Shown here in pieces: positions 30,064 to 38,139 of a stretch of 64,000 bases of DNA (positions within the stretch are counted from its first letter, which is position 1; every line of letters starts with the position of its first letter). The position numbers were made by a program, and so were the translations under genes. Source of the DNA: Novosphingobium sp. 18050 (GTDB lineage Bacteria; Pseudomonadota; Alphaproteobacteria; Sphingomonadales; Sphingomonadaceae); the NCBI RefSeq assembly GCF_902706195.1, contig NZ_CACSJO010000002.1, forward strand, positions 1 through 64,000. Reading direction: 5' to 3'. Under the pieces are notes generated by a model. That model was given only the letters and a program-made list of their open reading frames with translations, did no database searches and was not told where the DNA came from.

Positions 30064-32733
30064 CTGCGTTTCCTTTCGAGGCGCAGCGCGGGGCTCCTTC
30101 TTGGCGTGATCTTCGCCGTTTCGCCGTTAAGTGCTGCCTGTGCGCAGGAATCGATCGTCGTCACTCCGGCGGCGGAAGCGATCCCGCTCGGCCGCCTGAG
30201 CGATGCGGTAGTGCCCACTTCCTACCGTCTGGATCTGACCGTGGACCCGGCACGCCCGCGCTTTTCGGGCCATGTCGAGATCGACGTGACCCTCGCCGCG
30301 CCGTCTGCCGAGATCTACCTGCACGGGCGCGGGCTGGCCGTTTCGCGCGTCGCCGCCAGCGTGGGCGGGCATACATTCGTCGGGGAGTGGCGCGAGGTGG
30401 ACCCCACCGGCGTTGCCCGCATCACGTTCGCGGCGCCTCTGCCGGCCGGAGCGACGACCCTGTCGTTCGATTACGATGCTGCGTTCGGGGCTGGCCCGGC
30501 GGGCATGTTCCGCGTTGAGGTTGAAGGGGCTTGGTACAGCTGGACGCAGTTCCAGTCGATCGATGCGCGCGCCGCCTTTCCCTGCTTTGACCAGCCGGGG
30601 TTCAAGACGCCTTTCACGCTTACCTTGCGCACGCCGGCCGGGCTGGTCGCAATCGGCAATGCACTTGAGCAAGGCCCGCCCGCGACCGAAAACGGTCTTG
30701 CCGTTCACCGGTTCGCACCGACCCTGCCACTGCCGACGTATCTGGTCGCAATGATGGTGGGGCCTTTCGCGACGCTTGCCGGCGATGCGCAGCCGAATGA
30801 GGAGCGCACCGCGCCGCTGCCGATCCGCATCGCCTCCACCGCGCAGAACGGCGGGCAGCTGCAATTCGCGCTCGACGGTTCGAAGCAGATCGTCGGCCTG
30901 CTCGAAGACTACTTCGGCGAGCCGTTTCCCTTTCCAAAGCTGGATCAGGTGACCACGCCGATCCTGCCCGGCGCGATGGAGAATGCCGGCGCTGCGCTTT
31001 ACCGTGACGACCTGCTGGTGATGGACGGGCAGGCGCCGGTGGTCCAGCAGCGCAGCTTCGGCATGGTCGCCGCGCATGAACTGGGGCACCAGTGGTTCGG
31101 CGATCTCGTCACGCCCGCGTGGTGGGACGACCTGTGGCTCAACGAGAGTTTCGCCAACTGGATCGGTTACCGCATCGGTGACGCATGGCGGCCGGACCTG
31201 GGCATCATGGGCGACGCGCTGGGCGCGGGCTACAATGCCATGGATACCGACGCGCTGCTGGCCGGGCGGCCGGTCCGCCAGCAGATCGCCCGCAGCAGCC
31301 AGATCGATTCGGCCTTCGATGCGATCACGTACGGTAAGGGCGGGCACGTCGTGGGCATGATCGCGGCGTGGCTGGGGGACGACAAGTTCCGCGAGGGTGT
31401 GCGCCGCCACATTGCCGCCCACCGTTTCGGTACGGCCACCAGCGACGATTTCTTCGCCTCGCTGGCGGGGGTGGCGGGCGATCCGCGGCTGGTGCCGGCG
31501 ATGCGCAGCTTCGTCGAGCAGCAGGGCGTGCCCTTGCTGGCCATGAAGCAGAGCGGCGACAAGCTGGCGGTGACGCAGCTGCGCTATACCACCGCCGGGG
31601 TTGCCCCGCCCGATTCGCATTGGGTGATCCCGCTGTGCCTGCGGCGCGGGACGGCGCGAACGTGCGTCATCATGGACCGGGTCACCCAAAGCTTCACCAT
31701 ACCGGGCGAGGGCCCCGTGTTCCCCAATGCCGGGGGGACAGGCTATTACCGCTTCGAACTGACGGCCAAGCACTGGCAGCAGCTGATCGAGGGGGCAGAC
31801 CAGCTTCCCGGCGGCGAGGCGCTGGCGCTGGTCGATTCGCTATGGGCCTCGATCCGGGGCGGGCGCGGCACCATCAGCGAGATGGGGCGGCTGGCCCACA
31901 AACTGATCCGTTCGCCCGATCCCCACGCCGCCGATGCGCCGGACAAGGCGCTGAGCCGGATGGTGCGCGAAAACATTGTCGGCGCGCAGGGACGGCGCGG
32001 TTTCCGTCTGCTGCGCGAGACCCTTTATGTGCCGCTGCTTGCGCAGTACGGTTTCGATCCGCGTGCGGGCATTTATGCGCACGAGACCTCCGCGCGGATG
32101 CAGCGCCGCGTGCAGATCGTGAATGCGCTGGTAGGGACCGGCGCGGGCAAGGATCTGCGCCGCAAGCTGGGCGAGGCGGCCACCGCATATCTGGCAGGCG
32201 ACAGGGGCGCGCTCGATCCGGCCTGGCTCGATCATGCGCTGGACATCTACCTGTTCGACGGAGACGCCGCCGCCGCGCGCACTTTGCTGGAAAAGGGGCT
32301 GTCCTCGCAGGACCCGGTGTTCCGTCCCGCTGCGCTGGGCGCCGTCGCACGCATCGGTACGCCGGAGACGGCGGCGTGGCTGCTGGCGCTCACCGACCCG
32401 CGTCTGCGCGAGGGTGAGAAGCGCGATGTCCTCGACGGGATCATGACGCGCAGCGCCGCGCGCGAATATGGCTATGACTGGGCGCTCGTGCATGTCGACG
32501 AGCTGCTGGCCGGAGGTGAAGGGCAGTTCTTCGCCGTGCGCCTGCCGCAGGTGCTGGGGCGCTTCTGCTCGGTGGCATGGGCAGCGCGCATAGGCCGGGA
32601 CTTTCGCGCAAAGCTGGCCGGAACGCCCGGAGCGCTGGAGCTGGAGCGGGCGATCGAGCGGGTGCGCAACTGCGGACTGCTCGACGACATGATGGGCGCA
32701 CAGATCGACGCGGAATTCGCGGCGCTGCGCTGA
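30064..32733 (+). CDS. Secreted M1-family zinc aminopeptidase
   Basis: An 889-residue metallopeptidase removing N-terminal residues from peptides, probably periplasmic. The exopeptidase motif is PGAMENAGAALYRDD near residue 302, and the zinc site is AAHELGHQWFGDL near residue 338 with the third ligand glutamate 18-19 residues later in LNESFANWIGYR. A signal peptide (RFLSRRSAGLLLGVIFAVSP, cleavage after AACA) precedes the mature protein. No ATG, GTG or TTG fits: the signal peptide would need to start at CTG 30064, or at GTG 30106, which leaves it too short. Confidence 0.85.
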   Translation: MRFLSRRSAGLLLGVIFAVSPLSAACAQESIVVTPAAEAIPLGRLSDAVVPTSYRLDLTVDPARPRFSGHVEIDVTLAAPSAEIYLHGRGLAVSRVAASVGGHTFVGEWREVDPTGVARITFAAPLPAGATTLSFDYDAAFGAGPAGMFRVEVEGAWYSWTQFQSIDARAAFPCFDQPGFKTPFTLTLRTPAGLVAIGNALEQGPPATENGLAVHRFAPTLPLPTYLVAMMVGPFATLAGDAQPNEERTAPLPIRIASTAQNGGQLQFALDGSKQIVGLLEDYFGEPFPFPKLDQVTTPILPGAMENAGAALYRDDLLVMDGQAPVVQQRSFGMVAAHELGHQWFGDLVTPAWWDDLWLNESFANWIGYRIGDAWRPDLGIMGDALGAGYNAMDTDALLAGRPVRQQIARSSQIDSAFDAITYGKGGHVVGMIAAWLGDDKFREGVRRHIAAHRFGTATSDDFFASLAGVAGDPRLVPAMRSFVEQQGVPLLAMKQSGDKLAVTQLRYTTAGVAPPDSHWVIPLCLRRGTARTCVIMDRVTQSFTIPGEGPVFPNAGGTGYYRFELTAKHWQQLIEGADQLPGGEALALVDSLWASIRGGRGTISEMGRLAHKLIRSPDPHAADAPDKALSRMVRENIVGAQGRRGFRLLRETLYVPLLAQYGFDPRAGIYAHETSARMQRRVQIVNALVGTGAGKDLRRKLGEAATAYLAGDRGALDPAWLDHALDIYLFDGDAAAARTLLEKGLSSQDPVFRPAALGAVARIGTPETAAWLLALTDPRLREGEKRDVLDGIMTRSAAREYGYDWALVHVDELLAGGEGQFFAVRLPQVLGRFCSVAWAARIGRDFRAKLAGTPGALELERAIERVRNCGLLDDMMGAQIDAEFAALR

Positions 32734-32755
32734 AGGCTATCGCAAGAGGCCGGAC

Positions 32756-34192
32756 CTAACCGACCGGGATTTCCAGCCGGGCGGTCAGGCCCTCGACCGT
32801 TCCCGCTGCCGACAGCCGGTTCGCAAGGATCAGGGCGCCGCCATGCTGGTCGGCGATCGCGCGCGCCAGCGCAAGGCCAAGGCCCGCGCCGCCCGTGGTC
32901 GAATTGCGCGAGGGATCGCCGCGCACGAAGGGGTTCATCATGTCCTCGATGGTGTCGTCCGGGATTCCGGGGCCGTCGTCCTCGATGAGGATCACGGCAT
33001 TGCCGCCCTCGCGCACCAGCGTCACGCGCGCGCGTTTGCCATAACGCAGGGCATTGCCGATCAGGTTGCGCAAGGCTCGCCGCATCCAGGTGGAGCGCAG
33101 TTCCAGGACGATGCGCTGGGTATTCCCCATTTCCACCGGCTCGCCCATGTCCTCGTATTCCTCGACCACCGAGGCGACGAGGGCGGAGAGTTCGGTGCGC
33201 TCGCGCGGGTCGCTCGGACGGCCGACGCGGGCCAGTGAGAGGATGTCGTCGAGGGTGCGCACGATATCCTCGATGGTGCGCGCCATGCGCCCGCGCTCAT
33301 TGTCGTCCTCGACCGATTCGATGCGCACGCGCAGCGCAGCCAGCGGGGTCTTGAGGTCGTGGCCGATGGCGCCGAGCATCACATCCTTCTCGTCGAGCAT
33401 GGCGACGATGCGCGCCTCCATCGCGTTGTGCGCAATGATCAGGTGGCGCATGTCCTCAGGGCCACTGGGTTCCAGCTGGCCGACCGAGCCGGGAGCCACT
33501 GCGAACTGCTCGACCCGGCGGGTCAGCGCCGCCAGCGGCCGGGTGATCCGGCGCAGGATCAGCGCCACCGCACCGACCAGCACGAGATAGATGATGAGCG
33601 TCTGGACGATCAGCGGCTGGACCAGCACATTCGCGTCGCGCGGGGAGCGGACCCGAACGATCGTCCAGCCGCCGTCGGCCGACTGTTTTACGCCGACGAC
33701 GAGCAGGTGGTCGTCCATACGGTCGGCGATCTGCCGTTCGTCCTTCCCGCGGTGCGCGGCCCACTTCATGGTGTTGTCGTGGCCAACGGGATCGCCGCGG
33801 ACCGTGCGGTGGACCACCACGATGCCGGACGAAGGGAATTCCTGTTCGGTCAGAATGCGCTGGAGCCGTGCTTCTGCCTGGCGGTCGCGCGCCTCGCCGG
33901 GGGCGGCGGGCGATGCGTTGCTGGTCTCCAGCGGAAATCCGCGCAGGGGTGGGGCCGCGAAGGGTGGGCGCTCGTGATGGCCGATGTGGCCGATGGCGGC
34001 CCGGCCGCGTGTCTCGGCGATCAGGCGGAAGGCGGCGGCATTGACCATGCCCACCTCGTAGCTTTCGCGCTGGGCGCGGTAGACGAGCATGGCGCCTATG
34101 CCCTGCACCAGCAGCAGCGCGGCGGCGACGGCCAGCAACATCTGGCCCATCAGGCTCTTGGGCCGCAGGATGGAAAGACGGGGAAACTGCAT
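32756..34192 (-). CDS. Sensor histidine kinase (OmpR/EnvZ class)
   Basis: A 478-residue membrane kinase. Transmembrane segment 1 is near residues 15-37 (LLAVAAALLLVQGIGAMLV), a periplasmic sensor domain of about 130 residues follows, and segment 2 is near residues 190-212 (LIIYLVLVGAVALIL). A HAMP domain (ITRPLAALTRRVEQF) leads to the phosphorylation histidine in GAIGHDLKTPLAALRVR near residue 278. The ATP-binding boxes are NLIGNALRYGKRA, EDDGPGIPDD and GGAGLGLALARAIADQHGG. Its start overlaps the regulator stop by one base. The signal it detects is unknown. Confidence 0.93.
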   Translation of the reverse strand: MQFPRLSILRPKSLMGQMLLAVAAALLLVQGIGAMLVYRAQRESYEVGMVNAAAFRLIAETRGRAAIGHIGHHERPPFAAPPLRGFPLETSNASPAAPGEARDRQAEARLQRILTEQEFPSSGIVVVHRTVRGDPVGHDNTMKWAAHRGKDERQIADRMDDHLLVVGVKQSADGGWTIVRVRSPRDANVLVQPLIVQTLIIYLVLVGAVALILRRITRPLAALTRRVEQFAVAPGSVGQLEPSGPEDMRHLIIAHNAMEARIVAMLDEKDVMLGAIGHDLKTPLAALRVRIESVEDDNERGRMARTIEDIVRTLDDILSLARVGRPSDPRERTELSALVASVVEEYEDMGEPVEMGNTQRIVLELRSTWMRRALRNLIGNALRYGKRARVTLVREGGNAVILIEDDGPGIPDDTIEDMMNPFVRGDPSRNSTTGGAGLGLALARAIADQHGGALILANRLSAAGTVEGLTARLEIPVG

Positions 34193-34947
34193 CAGTCGTC
34201 CAGGAGAACGCGGCGCACGTCGGTGGCCAGCATGTACCCGCCGCCCCATACGGTTTGGATCAGTTGCGGGTTGCGGCTGTCGACTTCCACCTTGCGGCGC
34301 AGGCGGCTGACCTGGTTATCTACCGCGCGGTCGAACAGGTGCGCCTCGCGGCCCTGCACCATGTCGAGCAGGCGGTCGCGGTTGAGCACCTGACGGGGGT
34401 GTTCGAGGAAAGCCAGCAGCAGGCGGAATTCGACAGAGGAGATCGCAACGATGGCGCCTTCCTGGTCGATCAGGCGGCGCTTGAGCGGATCGAGGCGCCA
34501 GCCTTCGAATTCGAAGGCCTCGTTCTCCGCCGCCGCCGGAGCGCTGCGAGAGGAGCGGCGCAGGACGCTGCGGATGCGGGCGACCAGTTCGCGCGGCTCA
34601 AAGGGCTTTACCACGTAATCGTCGGCGCCGATTTCCAGGCCGACGATGCGGTCGGTCGCCTCCCCGCGCGCGGTGAGGAAGATCACCGGCAGGTCCTGCG
34701 TCTCGACGAGGTGGCGGCACAGCGAGAGACCGTCCTCGCCGGGCATCATGATGTCGAGAAGGACGAGGTCGAACGAGCCTTCGTTCTGGGTATCGCGCAG
34801 GCGCGAACGGGCCTCGGCCGCGCTGGAACACTGGACGACGGCGAACCCCTGCCGCGACAGATAGTCGCCCAGGGGTTCGCGCAGGGCTGCTTCGTCGTCG
34901 ACGAGAAGCAGCTTGGCCGGTGCGGGGGAGGGCGCGGTATCGTTCAT
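34192..34947 (-). CDS. OmpR-family response regulator
   Basis: A 251-residue regulator. The receiver has the acidic pair in LLVDDEAALREP, the phosphorylated aspartate in DLVLLDIMMPGEDG near residue 62 and the lysine in DYVVKPFEPREL near residue 112. The winged-helix DNA-binding domain covers about residues 145-245 (ISSVEFRLLLAFLEHPRQVL, then RAVDNQVSRLRRKVE). It is followed directly by the kinase gene, and upstream, 29 bases away, lies the EF-hand gene, so the three are probably one operon. Confidence 0.95.
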   Translation of the reverse strand: MNDTAPSPAPAKLLLVDDEAALREPLGDYLSRQGFAVVQCSSAAEARSRLRDTQNEGSFDLVLLDIMMPGEDGLSLCRHLVETQDLPVIFLTARGEATDRIVGLEIGADDYVVKPFEPRELVARIRSVLRRSSRSAPAAAENEAFEFEGWRLDPLKRRLIDQEGAIVAISSVEFRLLLAFLEHPRQVLNRDRLLDMVQGREAHLFDRAVDNQVSRLRRKVEVDSRNPQLIQTVWGGGYMLATDVRRVLLDD

Positions 34948-34976
34948 CTCAAATCCTTGATTACCGCGCCGTCCTG

Positions 34977-35675
34977 TCAGTTTCCGGCCTTCTTGTCAGC
35001 CCGCTTTGCTTCCCACTGCGCCTTCATGGCTTCGCGGGCGGCCTGCTTTTCTTCCTTGGTCACCTTGCCGTCGTGGTTGGTGTCCGCGGCATCGAAGCGC
35101 TTCATGGCGGCGGCCATGAATTCGTCCTTGCTGATGGCGCCGTCGTGGTTGGTGTCGGCATCGCGGGCCATGGCCATCATGCCGCCGCCCATCCGGCCGC
35201 CGCCAAAGCCGTGTCCGCCGCGCTTGCCGTGGTGGCCGCGGCCTTCGCCGCGCGGGCCATCCTTGCCGGGGCCATCCTTGCCCATTTCACCCGGAGGCGG
35301 CGGGGGGCCGTCCATGCCGGGGCCGCGGCCGCGACCTTCGGGGCCCCTGTCGGCCATGAATTCGGCCTTCGAGATCGAGCCGTCCTTGTTGGTGTCGAGC
35401 TTGGCGAACTTGCCTTCGCGCTTCTGCTGGCGGGCCAGTTCGCGGTCGGCCTGGTCGATCTTGCCGTCCTTGTTGACGTCCAGCTTCGCGAACATCGCGG
35501 CGGCAGCGGCCTGGGCCTCGGCGCGGGTGACAACGCCGTCGCCGTTGGCGTCGATCTTCGGACGTTCGTGGCCGGGGCGATCCGGGGCGGCAGGCGCCTG
35601 GGCGCAGGCAACGCCGCCGATGGAAAGAGCCGCGACCGAAAGCCCCAGCGTCAGTTTCTTGATGGTGGTAATCAT
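34977..35675 (-). CDS. Exported EF-hand calcium-binding protein
   Basis: A 232-residue protein with a signal peptide (residues 1-25, ending SIGGVACAQ). Five EF-hand loops are visible: DANGDGVVTRAE, DVNKDGKIDQAD, DTNKDGSISKAE, DTNHDGAISKDE and DTNHDGKVTKEE, the first three in the N-terminal half and the last two after a Gly/Pro/His-rich linker (residues 110-165). Such proteins bind calcium in the periplasm. It leads the operon with the OmpR-type regulator and kinase and might be a target of, or an accessory to, that system. Confidence 0.88.
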   Translation of the reverse strand: MITTIKKLTLGLSVAALSIGGVACAQAPAAPDRPGHERPKIDANGDGVVTRAEAQAAAAAMFAKLDVNKDGKIDQADRELARQQKREGKFAKLDTNKDGSISKAEFMADRGPEGRGRGPGMDGPPPPPGEMGKDGPGKDGPRGEGRGHHGKRGGHGFGGGRMGGGMMAMARDADTNHDGAISKDEFMAAAMKRFDAADTNHDGKVTKEEKQAAREAMKAQWEAKRADKKAGN

Positions 35676-35873
35676 GAGCGTGTGTCCCGAACAGAAAAAT
35701 GGATAAGAGCCGCGAGACGGGGAAGGGAGGGGGAAGAACTGCCCCGCGGCTCTCTGAGAACTGTTCTAGACGCGTCTTGTCGCGCAGTTATGCCGGACGA
35801 GGCGATTATTGTCGCCAATTGTCACATTCGTCGCGACCTGTTCAGGTGCGGGCAAAGCTGATGAACGCTGCGT

Positions 35874-36275
35874 TCAGCGCGGGCGCCCTTCGGTGCCTTC
35901 CCCCGCGGTGATGAACAGCACGCTGGCGGCCGTTACGACATTGGCGGTGTGCCATACACCCGCCGGGTTGATGAGGTACTGGCCAGCCGTGATGGTCTCG
36001 GAATGGAGGCTACCGTCGGGTCCTTCCTGGATCAGCGTCAGTTCGCCGGAGAGGCATACGACCAGTTCGTCGCCCACCGGATGCATTTCCCAGACATCCC
36101 AGTCCGAGGTGAAGTCGTACATCGAGACGAGACGGCCTTCGCTGCCGTCCGCCGCGTTACGCTGCGCATAGGCCGCATACCACTCCATGCCGGTGAAGGG
36201 CGGCTGGGCGCTGGCCTTCGCGCCCAGCCCGAGGTGAACCGGATTGGTGCGAAGGTCATGCGCCCTGGTGGTCAT
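35874..36275 (-). CDS. Cupin-domain protein
   Basis: A 133-residue single cupin. The metal-binding motif is seen as HPVGDELVVCLSGELTLIQE near residue 70 (H-x-x-x-E-x-x-x-x-x-G pattern) and PAGVWHTANVV near residue 108. The enzyme activity is unknown; short cupins of this type include small-molecule isomerases and dioxygenases. The ATG at 36275 lies one base after the aminopeptidase P stop and they are probably co-transcribed. The region 35676-35873 between it and the EF-hand gene has no gene I can support. Confidence 0.82.
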   Translation of the reverse strand: MTTRAHDLRTNPVHLGLGAKASAQPPFTGMEWYAAYAQRNAADGSEGRLVSMYDFTSDWDVWEMHPVGDELVVCLSGELTLIQEGPDGSLHSETITAGQYLINPAGVWHTANVVTAASVLFITAGEGTEGRPR

Positions 36276-36276
36276 G

Positions 36277-38097
36277 TCACAGCGCCACGCACTGCGCTTC
36301 GAGCCAGGCTTTGGAGGCGCCTTCCAGCTGCGGGCCAACGATCTCCAGCACGCGGGCGTGATAGGTGTTCCACCATAGGATCTCCGTTTCCGTGAGCAGT
36401 CCGGTGTCGACCAGATGGCGCTCGATAGGAACATGGGTCAGCGTTTCGAAGCCGAAGAAATCTCCTTCCGCGCCGGCAATCGTGCGCGGTTCGACAAGGA
36501 CGAGGTTCTCGATGCGGATGCCGTATTCGCCGGTCTTGTAATAGCCCGGTTCGTTGGAGAGGAACATGCCCGCCAGCAGCGGCTGGTCGCCGCCGGGCTG
36601 TCCGCCCGCCGACTTGGCGATGCGCTGCGGGCCTTCGTGGACGGAGAGGAAGCTGCCGACGCCGTGGCCGGTGCCGTGGGCATAGTCCAGCCCGGCCTGC
36701 CACAGTGGCATGCGCGCCAGCACGTCGAGCTGGCTGCCCGCCGTGCCCTTGGGAAACACCGCCGAGGCAAGGGCGATGTGGCCCTTGAGCACGCGGGTGA
36801 AGCGGTCCTTCACTTCCGGGCCCGGGGCGTCCGGGCCGACCCAGACGGTGCGGGTGATGTCGGTGGTGCCATCGGGATACTGGCCGCCCGAATCGACGAG
36901 GTAGACCGAATTGGGCTCCAGCGTGCGGTTGGTTTCCTCCGAGACGCGGTAGTGGACTATGGCGCCGTTCGGCCCAGCGCCCGAAATCGTGTCGAACGAG
37001 AGGTCGCGCAGGTCGCCCGCTTCCTGGCGGCAGGCCTGGAGCCTGTCGGCGGCGGAAATTTCGGTGACTTCACCCTTGGGCGCTTCCACCGCGAGCCAGT
37101 GCAGGAAGCGCGATACGGCGGCGCCGTCGCGGGCCTGTGCGGCGCGGTGGCCGGCCTGCTCGACCGGGTTCTTGATCGCCTTGGGCAGCACGGTGGGGTC
37201 GCGGTCCTCGACCACGGTGGCGCCCGCTTCGCGAAGCTGCTCGAAGATCGCGCTGACCGCACGCTCGGGGTCGACGGAGACGCGCTTGCCGGCAAGTTCG
37301 CGCAAGGCACCGACGAAACCGTCGCGCGGCTTGATGCTGACTGCATTGCCGAGGTGACGGCGCAGTTCCTCGGTCACCTTCTCGGGCGCGATGAACAGGT
37401 CGGCGGTGCCATTGGCACGCGCGATCACGTAGGACAGGGCGACCGGCGTGCGCTCCACGTCGGTGCCGCGGATGTTGAGCAGCCAGGCGATCGAATCGAG
37501 CGCGGTGATGACGGCGGCGTCGAGGTTATGGGCTGCCAGCCATTCGGAAACGGCAGCGCGCTTGGCCTCGCTGACCTCGCCGGTGAACTGGTCGGGATGG
37601 ACGAGGGCAGGGGCCGGCGAAGGGGCCGGGCGGTCCTGCCACACGGTGTCGACCGGGTTGCCGTCCACCGCGACAAGGCTGCCGCCCCTAGCCGCCAGCG
37701 CCTTCTCGGCGGCCTGCGCCCACTTCGACCCGTGCAGCCAGGCGTCATAGCCGATCTTCGCGCCCGCCGGGGCGTGGATGCCGAGCCAGCCCGCGATGGT
37801 CGTCTGCGGTACGCTTTCGTAGGCGTAAAGCCGTCCGTCGACCTGATCGCGCACCTGCAGGGTGTAGCGCCCGTCCACGAACATGGCCGCCGCCGGGGTC
37901 AAAGTGGGATCGGTAAGCACCACTGCCGTACCCGCCGATCCGCCGAAGCCGGTCAGCCATTCGAGGCGCTGGGCATAGGCGCCGACATATTCGCTCATGT
38001 GCTCGTCGGAAATCGGGATCACGAAGCCGTCTAGGCCGCGCGCCTTCAGCTCCTTGCGGAGGGCATCGAGGCGGGCTTCATGGGTATTCATCAGCAT
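36277..38097 (-). CDS. Xaa-Pro aminopeptidase (M24B family)
   Basis: A 606-residue creatinase-fold metallopeptidase cleaving Xaa-Pro bonds. The metal ligands are the two aspartates of VYLVDSGGQYPDGTTDITRT near residue 405, the histidine in GTGHGVGSFLSVHEGP near residue 485, and the two glutamates of LSNEPGYYKTGEYG and RIENLVLVE. The N-terminal half (residues 1-310) has the two pseudo-catalytic domains typical of the long form found in eukaryotes and many alphaproteobacteria. ATGs at 38097 and 38091 are both possible. It is divergent from oligopeptidase B. Confidence 0.92.
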   Translation of the reverse strand: MLMNTHEARLDALRKELKARGLDGFVIPISDEHMSEYVGAYAQRLEWLTGFGGSAGTAVVLTDPTLTPAAAMFVDGRYTLQVRDQVDGRLYAYESVPQTTIAGWLGIHAPAGAKIGYDAWLHGSKWAQAAEKALAARGGSLVAVDGNPVDTVWQDRPAPSPAPALVHPDQFTGEVSEAKRAAVSEWLAAHNLDAAVITALDSIAWLLNIRGTDVERTPVALSYVIARANGTADLFIAPEKVTEELRRHLGNAVSIKPRDGFVGALRELAGKRVSVDPERAVSAIFEQLREAGATVVEDRDPTVLPKAIKNPVEQAGHRAAQARDGAAVSRFLHWLAVEAPKGEVTEISAADRLQACRQEAGDLRDLSFDTISGAGPNGAIVHYRVSEETNRTLEPNSVYLVDSGGQYPDGTTDITRTVWVGPDAPGPEVKDRFTRVLKGHIALASAVFPKGTAGSQLDVLARMPLWQAGLDYAHGTGHGVGSFLSVHEGPQRIAKSAGGQPGGDQPLLAGMFLSNEPGYYKTGEYGIRIENLVLVEPRTIAGAEGDFFGFETLTHVPIERHLVDTGLLTETEILWWNTYHARVLEIVGPQLEGASKAWLEAQCVAL

Positions 38098-38139
38098 GGG
38101 TAAGGTATCCGGCTTGCGGGTGTCATGTACCGAACATAG

